Assembly: GCA_947489445.1 (NCBI GenBank)
Contig: CANLDN010000002.1
Span: 7,501 to 71,500, forward strand
Direction of reading: 5' to 3'
Origin: an uncultured Paracoccaceae bacterium
GTDB lineage: Bacteria > Pseudomonadota > Alphaproteobacteria > Rhodobacterales > Rhodobacteraceae
DNA: 64,000 nucleotides
A model generated the notes under the pieces. It was not told the DNA's origin. It saw nothing but the letters and a program-made list of their open reading frames with translations, and did no database searches. A program made the position numbers and the translations under genes. Shown one piece after another: positions 1 to 10,533 of the stretch. Position 1 is the first letter of the stretch. The number at the start of each line of letters is the position of its first letter.

Positions 1-877
1 CCATGCCTTCGTAAAGACTGGCAACTTCGGGGTAGCCGTTGAACATCAGTGTGTCCTGACGGGATGCGAACAGGCCGCCACCAATTTTACGCTCCGTCGC
101 CTGCGACCAACGCGGGTGATCCACGGTCGGGTTCACATTGCTATAGAAGCCATATTCGCGAGCGTTCGCCACGTTCCAGCTGATCGGCGGCTCTTCATCC
201 GTCAGGGTGATCCGCACAATCGACTTGATCGACTTGAATCCATATTTCCAAGGCACCACCAAGCGGATCGGCGCGCCGTTCTGGTTGGCGATAGGCTCAC
301 CATAGATGCCGGTCGCCATGATGGTCAGCGGATGCATCGCCTCGTCCAGGCGCAGACCTTCGACATAGGGAAAATCCAGAACACGGCGTTGCACGCCGAT
401 CATGTTCTCAGGCTGCACGACCGTCTCAAAGGCCACGTATTTGGCACCCGACTGCACGCCCACCTTGTTCAGAATGTCGGCCAGTTCGATCCCGTTCCAT
501 GGGATGACCATCGACCATGCCTCAACACAGCGGAAACGATAGATACGTTCTTCTTCCGTCAAACCATCCAGCAAATCGCCCAAGGCATAGTCACCAGGGT
601 TATCGACCATGCCGTCGACCTTGATCGACCAAGGCGATGTGACCAGCTTATGCGCGTTGGTGGCCGGGTCCGTCTTGCCAGTCCCAAATTCATAGTAGTT
701 GTTATAGCTGGTTATCTCCTCCAGCGTATTCGGTTCCAGCGTGTCGGCCCGCGCAGCGCCGGCCAACCCGATTGCACCCAAACCAATCGTTCCCGCCAGG
801 ATCTGGCGGCGGTTCAGATAAGCGGCCTTGGGTGTTACGTCCGCCCGGGTCAGGTCATTGGTCCAGCGATGTGCCAT
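1..877 (-). CDS. msrP: Protein-methionine-sulfoxide reductase catalytic subunit MsrP (YedY-like), truncated by window edge
   Basis: Reverse complement from ATG at 877 reads [44 protein letters not shown]...[20 protein letters not shown]...[21 protein letters not shown]: Tat-like signal plus molybdopterin oxidoreductase motifs. Antisense ORF 116..1108 is a shadow. Confidence 0.9.
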   Translation of the reverse strand, partial: MAHRWTNDLTRADVTPKAAYLNRRQILAGTIGLGAIGLAGAARADTLEPNTLEEITSYNNYYEFGTGKTDPATNAHKLVTSPWSIKVDGMVDNPGDYALGDLLDGLTEEERIYRFRCVEAWSMVIPWNGIELADILNKVGVQSGAKYVAFETVVQPENMIGVQRRVLDFPYVEGLRLDEAMHPLTIMATGIYGEPIANQNGAPIRLVVPWKYGFKSIKSIVRITLTDEEPPISWNVANAREYGFYSNVNPTVDHPRWSQATERKIGGGLFASRQDTLMFNGYPEVASLYEGM

Positions 878-1156
878 GTGGCTCTCCGTTCTTTTCGATT
901 CTGCACAGCATATAGGGGACAAATGTTGAAAGGTGTCTCACGATGCCGCCAGAGCATTGAAATGTTCCAAAAATGGGGCAGTTCAATCACTTGTTTTCAC
1001 GCAGCTGTGACTGGAAACCAGAAAATGACTTGGCTTAGGCCACATCCATTTTCGGTCAAGTCAGATCGGCGATTTCCCCCGGTGATCCATAACCGCGTGT
1101 CCCCGTAGAAAGCCCGATGCCAAATGAGAGCATCCTTGAAAATGGGAGACTATCAA

Positions 1157-1630
1157 ATGCTACGCAGAACTTTCTTCGCCGTCACCGCAGCAGCAGCCGT
1201 TGCAACATCCGCTTTCGCCATGGGCGAAAAGGACATTGTTGATACCGCTGTTGAAGCCGGTACATTCACCACACTGGTTGCTGCTGTTGAAGCTGCCGGT
1301 CTGGTAGACACATTGAAAGGCGACGGCCCATTCACAGTGTTTGCCCCAACAGATGAAGCCTTTGCCGCCCTGCCCGCAGGTACAGTCGAAGGTCTCTTGG
1401 AAGATCCAGAAGCACTGGCCGCAATCCTGACATACCACGTTGTCCCCGGCAAAGTGATGTCAACAGACCTGAGCAACGATATGTCAGCGGCAACTGTGAA
1501 CGGTGCTGACGTGACCATCATGACCGAAGGTGGCGTGATGGTGAACGATGCCAATGTGGTGACGGCAGACGTAGAAGCGTCAAACGGCGTGATCCACGTG
1601 ATCGACAAAGTGATCCTGCCCGCAAGCTGA
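1157..1630 (+). CDS. Secreted single fasciclin (FAS1) domain protein
   Basis: Signal peptide [24 protein letters not shown]1 motifs [37 protein letters not shown]. Confidence 0.9.
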   Translation: MLRRTFFAVTAAAAVATSAFAMGEKDIVDTAVEAGTFTTLVAAVEAAGLVDTLKGDGPFTVFAPTDEAFAALPAGTVEGLLEDPEALAAILTYHVVPGKVMSTDLSNDMSAATVNGADVTIMTEGGVMVNDANVVTADVEASNGVIHVIDKVILPAS

Positions 1631-1647
1631 TCGTGAAAAGTAACCGA

Positions 1648-1676
1648 GGCGGCCCACTTACGGGCCGCCTTTTTTC
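1648..1676 (+). terminator. Rho-independent terminator
   Basis: ggcggccc-acttac-gggccgcc followed by T-run, directly downstream of the FAS1 gene. Confidence 0.85.
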
Positions 1677-1700
1677 CACTCAAGATGATGGGGCAACATC

Positions 1701-3767
1701 ATGGCAACTTTCGTTGACATCGCCAAACAAGACACGAACTTCAGCATTCTGGTCGACACGCTCACCTTCATTGACGCAAACCTTGACGGGTCCAATCTGA
1801 TAGGGACGCTTGATGACCATACGCAATCGCTCACGGTCTTTGCACCGACTAACGCAGCCTTTGGTCAGCTAGCCGCTGATCTGGGTTTTGACGGGGACAC
1901 ATCAGATGTGTCTGCCGTTACCAATTTTCTGGTTACTAACGTACCGGTCGAAACACTCAACACAGTTGTGACATATCACGTCGCCGCAGGTGCCCTGCGC
2001 GACACGGACATCGCAAATGCCGGATCAGTAACGACAATTCAGGGCGGTGACATTGGCGCTGGCAATCTGCCGATGCTTATGGACAAAGAACCCGACCTGA
2101 CGGATCCGACCCTGATTGCAACGAATATCGAAGCGGAAAACGGCGTCTTACATGTGATCGACCGTGTTCTGATCCCCATTGATCTGCCCGGTAACGAACC
2201 TGCGCCGGAACCGACCATCGTTGATATCGCCGCTGGCAACCCGGATTTCAGCATTCTGGTCGCGGCACTGCAATTCATTGATGAGAACATCGATGGGTCG
2301 GACCTCGTTGGTACTTTGGCCGATGCAGATGCTTCGCTCACCGTCTTTGCGCCGACCAATGCAGCCTTTGGTCAACTGGCTGCCGATCTCGGCTTTGATG
2401 GTGACGTGACAGATACGGGCGCCGTGACAACGTTTCTTGTAGAAAATGTCGGTGCCGAAACACTGAATACTGTTGTGACCTATCACGTCGCGGGCGGCGC
2501 CCTGTCTGCCGCTGACATCGCCGCCGCTGCCAGCGTTGAAACCTTGCAAGGTGGCACCATCGGCGCAGGCGAATTGCCAACCCTGACTGATCTGGAACCA
2601 GATCTGATCAACCCATCATTGGTCGCGACCGATATCGAAGCGTCAAATGGTATTGTACATGTGATTGATCGTGTGCTCCTGCCTGTCGATCTGCCCGGAA
2701 ATGACGCACCAAGCATCACCGGGATCGTGGCCGCATCAGGCGAAGGCTTCGATGACAATAATGCCGATTATGATATCCTGCTTGAGGCGGTCAAGACCGC
2801 TGGTCTGGCGGAAACGCTCGCCGACGCGAACGTCGATCTGACCGTATTTGCCCCAACTGACGCGGCATTTGTCGGGCTTGCCCAAGATCTGGGTTTTCAC
2901 GGCACCAACGAGGGTGAGGCCTGGGATTATCTGGTTGATGCGTTGACCGTCCTCGGCAAGGGCGACCCGATCCCGCTCTTGACCGAAGTATTGACATATC
3001 ACGTGTCTGGCCAATCGCTGCAGGCGAGCCAAGTGCTGGGACTTGAGAATGTTGAGACCTTACAGGGCGGTACGTTGGAAGTGTCCGGCGCATCACTGAT
3101 CGACAATGATCCCGATAGCCCCGACGCCAACCTGATTGCCACTGACATTCAGGCCAATAACGGCATCGTCCATGTCATTGACGAGGTTCTGATCCCCGTT
3201 GATCTGCTGGCCGGAAACAAATCCGACCTCAAGATCGGCGATGATGGGCGGGATTTCTTCTACACCGGGCGCGGCGATGACTTTGTCAGCGGCAATGGTG
3301 GGAATGACTTCTTGTTCCTTGGGTCTGGCAATGATGTCGGTCTTGGTGGCGACGGCAATGACCTGATCAGCGCCGGGCGCGGTGACGATCATGTCGACGG
3401 TGGTACAGGTAACGACCGCATCTATGCCGGCAAGGGCGATGATATCGTCATAGGCGGTGCGGGCGACGACGTGCTCTTTGGGGGTCGTGGCGATGATACG
3501 ATCGAAGGCGGTGCAGGCAACGACTTCATGAAGGGTGGCCGCGGTGCGGATACGTTCATCTTCAACGCAGGTGACGGTCAGGACGTGATCCGCGGTTTCA
3601 ACGTGCATGAAGACGTGATCGACCTGAGCGCTTTGGGCATCGACAGCATTGATGATTTGGATATCTCCGGCGGGCGGTCAACACAGATCGATCTGGGCGA
3701 TGGGAACAGCATTGATCTGGTACGGGTCAATGTGGACAGCCTGTCCGAGGACAACTTTATCTTCTAA
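1701..3767 (+). CDS. Three FAS1 domains fused to C-terminal RTX (hemolysin-type calcium-binding) repeats; probable type I secretion substrate
   Basis: Three FAS1 repeats (TVFAPTNAAFGQLAADLGFDGD..., ENGVLHVIDRVLIP), then GGxGxDxxx nonapeptides (GGAGDDVLFGGRGDDTIEGGAGNDFMKGGRGADTFIF); no obvious N-terminal signal peptide. Confidence 0.9.
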   Translation: MATFVDIAKQDTNFSILVDTLTFIDANLDGSNLIGTLDDHTQSLTVFAPTNAAFGQLAADLGFDGDTSDVSAVTNFLVTNVPVETLNTVVTYHVAAGALRDTDIANAGSVTTIQGGDIGAGNLPMLMDKEPDLTDPTLIATNIEAENGVLHVIDRVLIPIDLPGNEPAPEPTIVDIAAGNPDFSILVAALQFIDENIDGSDLVGTLADADASLTVFAPTNAAFGQLAADLGFDGDVTDTGAVTTFLVENVGAETLNTVVTYHVAGGALSAADIAAAASVETLQGGTIGAGELPTLTDLEPDLINPSLVATDIEASNGIVHVIDRVLLPVDLPGNDAPSITGIVAASGEGFDDNNADYDILLEAVKTAGLAETLADANVDLTVFAPTDAAFVGLAQDLGFHGTNEGEAWDYLVDALTVLGKGDPIPLLTEVLTYHVSGQSLQASQVLGLENVETLQGGTLEVSGASLIDNDPDSPDANLIATDIQANNGIVHVIDEVLIPVDLLAGNKSDLKIGDDGRDFFYTGRGDDFVSGNGGNDFLFLGSGNDVGLGGDGNDLISAGRGDDHVDGGTGNDRIYAGKGDDIVIGGAGDDVLFGGRGDDTIEGGAGNDFMKGGRGADTFIFNAGDGQDVIRGFNVHEDVIDLSALGIDSIDDLDISGGRSTQIDLGDGNSIDLVRVNVDSLSEDNFIF

Positions 3768-3774
3768 GCATAAC

Positions 3775-3806
3775 GGAAAGGGGCCCAAACTTTGGGGTCC
3801 CTTTCC
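3775..3806 (+). terminator. Terminator-like hairpin after FAS1-RTX gene
   Basis: ggaaaggggcccaaa...tttggggtccctttcc imperfect inverted repeat. Confidence 0.6.
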
Positions 3807-3991
3807 ACCACGCCGCAAATCATACATCCGCGCAACGGTCGGTGTGTTGCGTGCCCCCCACCGTACGGTACAGATCGGCGTAACCGCGAATCGTGTGTTA
3901 ATGCTATAGTTTGCAGGGGTTTTGCGCGGTCGGCGATGCGTCGGCAAAACGTCGGCCTTTTTGTCGGACCCCTACGGCCCAAAGGGCTTGT

Positions 3992-4309
3992 TTAATACAG
4001 CGCGCGGTACAAGTATGAACACCGAATCAAGCTTTTGGGCCGGAGCGCAGTGATCAAAACGCCTTGCGCGTAGTCTGCGAACCGGGCCTTGCGGATGATT
4101 TCGCGACCCTCGCTTTTGCCATGGCCACGCAGGTTGAGCGCATAGCTTTGCCAGCCCATTGCACATAAGGCAGGCATCCAATGTTCTGCGAACTGCCATG
4201 CCCCGGATGTATAGCCATGTATGAATAGGATCGCAGGGTGGTCTTCACCACTGGCACCATTTGAATGAAGCAGTTCCAGCGCGGGGCCTTTGCCGGAAGC
4301 CGCCAACAT
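3992..4309 (-). pseudogene. Truncated alpha/beta hydrolase (N-terminal part only)
   Basis: PAILFIHGYTSGAWQFAEHWMPALCAMGWQSYALNLRGHGKSEG is a hydrolase N-terminus (HG oxyanion loop, LRGHGKS), but the ORF ends after ~105 aa with no nucleophile elbow or catalytic His. Confidence 0.7.
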
Positions 4310-4493
4310 GTTTGATGAGACAGCGGGAGCGGACGTCGCCTGAAGTGGTGCATTTCCTCTGTCCTGCTGCTTACGTTTTGACGGGTCATTTTTCGTTTCC
4401 CGTGGTCATGTGTAGACCTGCTCGACCAGTGCGGCGATGTCGGGTCTGCTGGGTTTTTGAGTTCAACAGACCCAAGACCGACGTCCTTGTCGC

Positions 4494-4898
4494 TTATTGC
4501 TCCGGCATCACAAATGCAGGTGCGGCGAACAGGAACGATGCGTCCTGATCGGTCAGGCTGCGACGTTCGGGCGCGATGGCCTGATATTCTTCGCTCGCGT
4601 ACCATGTGTTGAGCGCATCCATGGACGGAAACTTGACGATGGCGGTCCATGTCGCACCATAGTCGCCTTCCAATGTGGCGACGGACGGGCTGCCGACGAT
4701 GACTTCTGCGCCCGCAGCGGCCAGCATGGGGAATACCGGACCACCGTAGCGTTCAAAATAGGCGTTCAGATCCGACACCTCGAGCGAGGCGACCAGAAAT
4801 GCCGCGTTATCCTGATCTTGCGCCATTGTGTTGGTGGCCATTGCTGCGGCGAAGGTGAGGGCGAGGGATATCTTCTTGATCATTTTCGTAGCTTTCAT
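4494..4898 (-). CDS. Secreted DUF1330-like protein
   Basis: MKATKMIKKISLALTFAAAMATNTMAQ signal; LNAYFERYGGPVFPMLAAAGAEVIVGSP...TAIVKFPSMDALNTWYASEEYQAIAPERRS is DUF1330-like. Confidence 0.8.
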   Translation of the reverse strand: MKATKMIKKISLALTFAAAMATNTMAQDQDNAAFLVASLEVSDLNAYFERYGGPVFPMLAAAGAEVIVGSPSVATLEGDYGATWTAIVKFPSMDALNTWYASEEYQAIAPERRSLTDQDASFLFAAPAFVMPEQ

Positions 4899-5061
4899 TT
4901 TGAGTTGGGTATTGACAGTAAGTTGCTCACCAACAGATATGCCACGGATCGAAATAAGCCGCATGAACCATTATCGACATAGGAGTGGACCGTTTTTGGT
5001 CCATATGCGGCGCGCGTTCTATGACCTGTTTCCAAGCGCTATTTCACAGCACCCATCACAA

Positions 5062-5092
5062 AAAGGAAAAAGGGTGCCCGAAGGCACCCTTT
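5062..5092 (-). terminator. Rho-independent terminator of clpB
   Basis: agggtgcc-cgaa-ggcaccct; on the minus strand followed by a T-run, immediately after the clpB stop. Confidence 0.8.
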
Positions 5093-5094
5093 GT

Positions 5095-7707
5095 TTAGTG
5101 GACTACAGCGTCGTCCGGACGTGGTCGGTTTGATGCCGATAGACGGTCACCCACCACTAACCCATCGGCCCCTGCGCTGACGGTGATCATATCGCCGTCC
5201 ATTACATCACCGGCCAGGATCATTTCGGCCAGCTGGTCTTGCAGTGCACGTTGGATCACCCGCTTGAGTGGCCGGGCGCCAAAGACCGGATCGTAGCCTT
5301 CCTCGGCCAGCCATTTCAGTGCGGCATCATCCAGATCAAGCTGGATGTTCCGCCCGGCCAGTCGTTTTTCCAACCGGTTGAGCTGGATCGTGACAATCCC
5401 GGCCATGTCTTCGCGGGCGAGCCTGTCGAAGATCACCGTTTCGTCCAGACGGTTCAGGAATTCGGGCCGGAAATGGGCACGGACCGCATCCATTACATCG
5501 CGCTTGGCCTCTGACGCATCGGCCCCGTCGGGCAGTTGGCTGAGCGCCTGCGCCCCAAGGTTCGACGTCAGGATGATCAGCGTCTGCTTGAAGTCCACGG
5601 TGCGGCCCTGACCATCGGTCAGCATACCATCATCGAGGACTTGTAGCAGGACGTTGAACACATCGGGGTGCGCTTTTTCGACCTCGTCAAATAGCACGAC
5701 CTGATAAGGACGGCGCCTGACCGCTTCTGTCAGCACCCCGCCTTCGTCATAGCCAACATAGCCCGGAGGCGCGCCGATCAGACGTGAGACCGCGTGTTTC
5801 TCCATGAACTCTGACATATCGATGCGGACCATCGCACTGTCATCGTCAAAGAGGTATTCGGCGACGGCCTTGGTCAGCTCCGTCTTACCCACACCTGTTG
5901 GCCCAAGGAACAGGAACGACCCCAGCGGTCGGTTCTCGTCATTCAGACCGGCACGGGCGCGGCGGACCGCATTGGCGACCGACGTCACAGCCGTTTTCTG
6001 ACCGATCACCCGCTTGCCGAGCTCTTCTTCCATGCGCAGCAGTTTTTCCCGTTCGCCCTCCAGCATTTTGGAGGTTGGGATTCCCGTCCAACGTTCGACG
6101 ACTTCGGCGATCTGTTCGGGGCGCACGGCCTCTTCCACCATCAGGTCATCGTTTTCCTCGACCTGGGATAGTTTGCGTTCCAGATCGGGGATCACGCCAT
6201 AAGACAGCTCGCCCGCTTTTTGCAGGTTCCCCTCACGCTTGGCGATATCCAGATCGGCGCGGGCGCGGTCCAGCTTTTCCTTGACCTCACGGGTGCCTTC
6301 CAGCTTGTCGCGTTCGGCCTGCCATTTCGCGGTCATCTCTGATCCGCGATCCTGCAAGTCGGCCAGTTCCTTTTCGAGCCGTTCGAGACGATCAACAGAG
6401 GCCTTGTCGTCCTCTTTCTTGAGCGCCTCGGCTTCGATCTGCAATTGCAGGATCTGCCGGTCGAGCGCGTCGAGTTCTTCGGGCTTACTGTCCACCTCCA
6501 TGCGCAGACGCGATGCGGCTTCGTCCATCAGGTCGATGGCCTTGTCCGGCAGGAAACGGTCGGTGATGTAGCGATGTGACAAGGTTGCTGCTGCGACCAA
6601 AGCGGCATCGGCGATCCGCACACCGTGGTGCAATTCGTACTTTTCCTTGATCCCGCGCAGGATGCTGACGGTGTCCGTGACGGTCGGTTCCTCGACCATC
6701 AATGGTTGGAATCGGCGCGCAAGGGCCGCGTCTTTTTCCACGTATTTGCGGTATTCGTTCAGGGTGGTGGCACCGACGCAGTGCAGCTCACCCCGCGCAA
6801 GCGCAGGTTTGATCAAGTTGGCAGCGTCCATCGCGCCTTCAGACGCGCCGGCACCGACAAGCGTGTGCATTTCGTCGATAAACAGGATGATTTCACCGGC
6901 GGCGGTTTCGATTTCCTTCAGGACGGCCTTCAGCCGTTCTTCGAACTCGCCCCGGTATTTGGCACCCGCGATCAGAGCCCCCATGTCGAGCGCCATCAGT
7001 TTCTTGTTGCGCAGGGATTCCGGCACGTCGCCGTCGATGATGCGCAGGGCGAGGCCTTCTGCAATCGCCGTCTTACCCACGCCGGGTTCACCGATCAGGA
7101 CCGGGTTGTTCTTGGTCCGGCGTGACAGGATCTGCATGGCGCGACGAATTTCCTCGTCCCGGCCGATGATTGGGTCGATCTTGCCTTGCTCGGCGGCTTC
7201 GGTCAGGTCGCGGGCGTATTTGGCCAGTGCTTCAAAGCTGTCTTCCGCAGACGCGCTGTCAGCGGTGCGACCTTTGCGAATGTCGTTGATGGCGGCGTTC
7301 AGGCTCTGCGCGCCAACGCCGCCCATATCCAAGGCGTCCTTGGCGCGTGATTTGACCACACTGAGCGCGGTCAGCAACCGTTCAACCGGGACAAAGCTGT
7401 CGCCCGCTTTCTTGGCGATCTGTTCAGCCTCATCAATGACCTTGGCTGTGACATTGTCGAGATAGACCTGCGCGGCATCGCCGGTCACTTTTGGCAGCTT
7501 GGAAACGGCAGTATCAACGCTGTCTTTCACGGCCTTGGCATTGCCACCTGAGCGCGTGATCAGATTGGCCGCAAGGCCTTCCTCATCGTCCATCATCGCC
7601 TTGAGAAGGTGTTCGGGCGCGAACCGCTGGTGGTTCTCACGCATTGCGATCGTCTGGGCGGCTTGTACGAATCCGCGCGACCGCTCGGTGAACTTGTCTA
7701 AGTTCAT
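5095..7707 (-). CDS. clpB: ATP-dependent chaperone ClpB
   Basis: 870 aa; two AAA+ modules ([34 protein letters not shown]), coiled-coil middle domain. Confidence 0.97.
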   Translation of the reverse strand: MNLDKFTERSRGFVQAAQTIAMRENHQRFAPEHLLKAMMDDEEGLAANLITRSGGNAKAVKDSVDTAVSKLPKVTGDAAQVYLDNVTAKVIDEAEQIAKKAGDSFVPVERLLTALSVVKSRAKDALDMGGVGAQSLNAAINDIRKGRTADSASAEDSFEALAKYARDLTEAAEQGKIDPIIGRDEEIRRAMQILSRRTKNNPVLIGEPGVGKTAIAEGLALRIIDGDVPESLRNKKLMALDMGALIAGAKYRGEFEERLKAVLKEIETAAGEIILFIDEMHTLVGAGASEGAMDAANLIKPALARGELHCVGATTLNEYRKYVEKDAALARRFQPLMVEEPTVTDTVSILRGIKEKYELHHGVRIADAALVAAATLSHRYITDRFLPDKAIDLMDEAASRLRMEVDSKPEELDALDRQILQLQIEAEALKKEDDKASVDRLERLEKELADLQDRGSEMTAKWQAERDKLEGTREVKEKLDRARADLDIAKREGNLQKAGELSYGVIPDLERKLSQVEENDDLMVEEAVRPEQIAEVVERWTGIPTSKMLEGEREKLLRMEEELGKRVIGQKTAVTSVANAVRRARAGLNDENRPLGSFLFLGPTGVGKTELTKAVAEYLFDDDSAMVRIDMSEFMEKHAVSRLIGAPPGYVGYDEGGVLTEAVRRRPYQVVLFDEVEKAHPDVFNVLLQVLDDGMLTDGQGRTVDFKQTLIILTSNLGAQALSQLPDGADASEAKRDVMDAVRAHFRPEFLNRLDETVIFDRLAREDMAGIVTIQLNRLEKRLAGRNIQLDLDDAALKWLAEEGYDPVFGARPLKRVIQRALQDQLAEMILAGDVMDGDMITVSAGADGLVVGDRLSASNRPRPDDAVVH

Positions 7708-7910
7708 GGGTCTCTCCTTTGTTAAGCGCCCATTCTGGCGGGTGCCCGGCTTGGCGGCACACCCTGATTTCGGGCCTCAACGTCTAAATGGGGGCGGTAA
7801 CGTTGCGTCGCAAGACCAAACGTATGGAATTCCATAGGAGGGAGGATTCCGGCGCTTTTCCCCGCGCAATTCAAAGCGCTTTGGTCCATATAGACAGCGA
7901 GGAGGACAAC

Positions 7911-8102
7911 ATGATGCCATATGTGACCAGAAAGGTGCGCGCGACACAAAATAACGTGCAGCTTTTCCCGCTCACTCCGGAAGCCGTACGCCGCTTGCAT
8001 GACGGTGAAGAGGACACAAAGGTGCCTATGTTGTCCGCCCGCTGTGACGACCTAAGAACCACTCACGCTGATGATCTGCTGCGCACCCTCCTGAGCCAGT
8101 AG
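7911..8102 (+). CDS. Small conserved-looking hypothetical protein
   Basis: 63 aa MMPYVTRKVRATQNNVQLFPLTPEAVRRLHDGEEDTKVPML...; ggagg RBS directly upstream, terminator downstream. Confidence 0.6.
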   Translation: MMPYVTRKVRATQNNVQLFPLTPEAVRRLHDGEEDTKVPMLSARCDDLRTTHADDLLRTLLSQ

Positions 8103-8108
8103 GTCAAG

Positions 8109-8141
8109 AAAGGCGCAGCCGCGGGATGGCTGCGCCTTTTT
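8109..8141 (+). terminator. Rho-independent terminator
   Basis: aaaggcgcagcc-gcgggat-ggctgcgccttttt. Confidence 0.85.
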
Positions 8142-8209
8142 CGGATGGTGATTGCACCGCCGACGGTCTGGCGCTAGATGGCACAGAGCCGAGAAACAGG
8201 AGTGTGCCC

Positions 8210-8926
8210 ATGTCCGACGACCGCCTGATTGTTGCCATGGATGTCCCCAATGTGCTGGACGGGCTGGAGCTGGCCAAGACGCTGAGCGACAGCGTTAGTT
8301 TCTACAAGATCGGGCTGGGGATGCTGACGGGCGGTGGATTGGCGCTGGCCGATGAGCTGAAACAGAAACATGGCAAACGCATTTTTCTGGACATGAAATT
8401 TTTCGACATTGGCGCCACGGTTGAAGCCGCGGTGCGGGGTGTCGCCCAGTTCGATCTGGATTTCCTGACGGTGCATGGCGACCCCCATGTGGTGCGTGCC
8501 GCCCGCGAAGGTGCGGCCGCGTCGCATATGAAAATCTTGGCGGTGACTATCCTGACGTCGCTGGATCGCGGCGATCTTGATGCATCTTGTATCAAACAGG
8601 GCGACGTAGCGGACCTTGTTCAGGAACGCGCAGGCATTGCGTTGTCCAACGGGGCCGATGGCGTGATTTGTTCACCGCAAGAGGCCGCGTTGATCCGCGC
8701 CCTGCCTGAGGCGGAGGGCAAGTTGATCGTCACGCCGGGCGTGCGTCCAGTCGGTGCCGATCTTGGCGATCAGAAGCGTGTGATGACCCCGGCGCAGGCG
8801 ATTGCCAACGGCGCTGATCATGTCGTTGTGGGCAGACCCATCTGGCAGGCCGCTGATCCGAAGGCGGCGGCGGACGATGTATTAGCTGAATTGCGGTCGC
8901 CACAGGCAAAGTCACCAAATATTTGA
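8210..8926 (+). CDS. pyrF: Orotidine 5'-phosphate decarboxylase
   Basis: MSDDRLIVAMDVPNVLDGLELAKTL...FLDMKFFDIGATVEAAVRGV...TPGVRPVGADLGDQKRVMTPAQAIANGADHVVVGRPI. Confidence 0.95.
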   Translation: MSDDRLIVAMDVPNVLDGLELAKTLSDSVSFYKIGLGMLTGGGLALADELKQKHGKRIFLDMKFFDIGATVEAAVRGVAQFDLDFLTVHGDPHVVRAAREGAAASHMKILAVTILTSLDRGDLDASCIKQGDVADLVQERAGIALSNGADGVICSPQEAALIRALPEAEGKLIVTPGVRPVGADLGDQKRVMTPAQAIANGADHVVVGRPIWQAADPKAAADDVLAELRSPQAKSPNI

Positions 8927-8993
8927 TTCTGCTCGGAACTAATCCGCCGATGGCGCATTCACTCATTGAATATAGCGAATGGAGGGCCATCAC

Positions 8994-9179
8994 ATGGATA
9001 TCAAGAACTTGCGTTACAATGCCGCTGCTGGTGTTTTTAAGGCTTCTGTCGATATTGAACGGTTTGGTCGGACTTTCCGTTATCCTTGTGAGGTAGCAGC
9101 GCCTGAAACGATGGCGCGCAATGCTGTTATCGAACAGCTACGTCGCCGCGCGCTGCAAATGTCCGACACCAGAATCTAA
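8994..9179 (+). CDS. Small hypothetical protein
   Basis: 61 aa MDIKNLRYNAAAGVFKASVDIERFGRTFRYPCEVAAPETMARNAVIEQLRRRALQMSDTRI; ggagg RBS. Confidence 0.6.
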   Translation: MDIKNLRYNAAAGVFKASVDIERFGRTFRYPCEVAAPETMARNAVIEQLRRRALQMSDTRI

Positions 9180-9249
9180 ACACTGCCGATCATGCCTGCA
9201 TTACGGCCCACTGTCCCGGGCTGTTGCGAAACCTGGCTGATCCAAACTG

Positions 9250-9279
9250 GCCCAACGTTGTGAGCGTTGGGCCCTTTTT
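9250..9279. terminator. Rho-independent terminator
   Basis: gcccaacg-ttgtgag-cgttgggc followed by ccttttttgg. Confidence 0.75.
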
Positions 9280-9326
9280 TGGTAGCTCATCATCTGGCGC
9301 ATTTGCCACATAACGTGTCGATTGGT

Positions 9327-9599
9327 TCAATCGTTGATGTCGGTTTCCCAGATTTTTACCTGACCGGTGCGAAGCCCAAAGAACCTGCGCATCGCGATAT
9401 AGGAAATCAGCGACAATCCCGCAAATATAACCAGTGTGAGCGCGAGCCCGGTGGCCGATATACCGAACAGGATCAACAAACCCATGACGGCGGCGCCAAG
9501 TGCGAAGCCTAGAAAGATGTAACCGGGGATCAACACCTCGAGCGTCGCGAGGATCAGAGCGCCGGACATCCAGACCCACCATTCTGTCCAAAGTGGCAT
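9327..9599 (-). CDS. NfeD family membrane protein (short form)
   Basis: MPLWTEWWVWMSGALILATLEVLIPGYIFLGFALGAAVMGLL...; directly downstream of an SPFH gene. Confidence 0.85.
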   Translation of the reverse strand: MPLWTEWWVWMSGALILATLEVLIPGYIFLGFALGAAVMGLLILFGISATGLALTLVIFAGLSLISYIAMRRFFGLRTGQVKIWETDIND

Positions 9600-9600
9600 A

Positions 9601-10491
9601 TTAGCGTCCTTTCAGCATTTTGAAGGCGTCACCAAAAGCATCGACAGCGTTGGCTGGCAGAACAACTGTCTGACTGCCTGCACCAGCACCCAACTTATTA
9701 AGCGCCTCCACCTGTTTCAAAGCAACTTGATATTGGGCGGCCTCCAGACCATTTTCAGCGATGGCAACGGCAACCACCTGGGTTGCATAAGCCTCGGCAT
9801 CGGCCAGTACGCGCCGCGCCTCGGCATCCTGTTTGGCTGCGTACAGCTCTGCATCGGCTTGCAATTCGACGGCCCGCTTCTGGCCCTCGGCCTCTGTCAC
9901 CTGCGCACGACGTGCACGTTCGGCATTCAACTGCTGCAACATCGCCTGACGGGTCGCCTGATCAAGGTTCACGTCAAGGATTTCGGCGCGCGTCACCTCA
10001 ATCCCCCAATCATCGACCTGCTGCGCGACCTGATCGCGCACCGCGTCAATCAGGCTGGCCCGGTTAGCCTGTACCTGGTCCAGTTCCATCCGACCGATCT
10101 CGGACCGCACAATACCCGCCACGGTGGTTGAAATTGCGCCATCCACATCGCGGATCCGGTAAACCGTCTTTTCGGGCTCAATGATCCGGTAGAACACGCT
10201 TGTTTCCACCTGCACCAGCACGTTGTCAGATGTAATCGCGTCCTGAGTCATGTTCGGCAACTGGCGTTCCAGAACCGACACCTTATGACGTACACGATCC
10301 AGAAAGGGGACGATCAGGTTGATCCCTGGTCCCAATACGGCGCGCAAGCGGCCAAAACGCTCCACCACGAATTTTTCGGACTGCGGCACGATCCGCACCG
10401 CAGCCATCGCGCAGATGATAAGAAACACTGCGAGCAGGAGATAAAGTAGGTTCTGGCCCAAAAATTCAGAGATCAATTCTTCCATCGGCAT
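9601..10491 (-). CDS. SPFH/Band 7 (stomatin/QmcA-like) protein
   Basis: VPQSEKFVVERFGRLRAVLGPGINLIVPFLDRV...ERARRAQVTEAEGQKRAVELQADAELYAAKQDAEARRVLADAEAYATQVVA. Confidence 0.93.
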   Translation of the reverse strand: MPMEELISEFLGQNLLYLLLAVFLIICAMAAVRIVPQSEKFVVERFGRLRAVLGPGINLIVPFLDRVRHKVSVLERQLPNMTQDAITSDNVLVQVETSVFYRIIEPEKTVYRIRDVDGAISTTVAGIVRSEIGRMELDQVQANRASLIDAVRDQVAQQVDDWGIEVTRAEILDVNLDQATRQAMLQQLNAERARRAQVTEAEGQKRAVELQADAELYAAKQDAEARRVLADAEAYATQVVAVAIAENGLEAAQYQVALKQVEALNKLGAGAGSQTVVLPANAVDAFGDAFKMLKGR

Positions 10492-10533
10492 ATATCTGTC
10501 CCTCTATTGTTATGAAGGACAGATAGTTACGTT

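Noticed and set aside
116-1108. 330-aa plus-strand ORF at the left edge
   Set aside because: Antisense to the clearly identifiable msrP gene.
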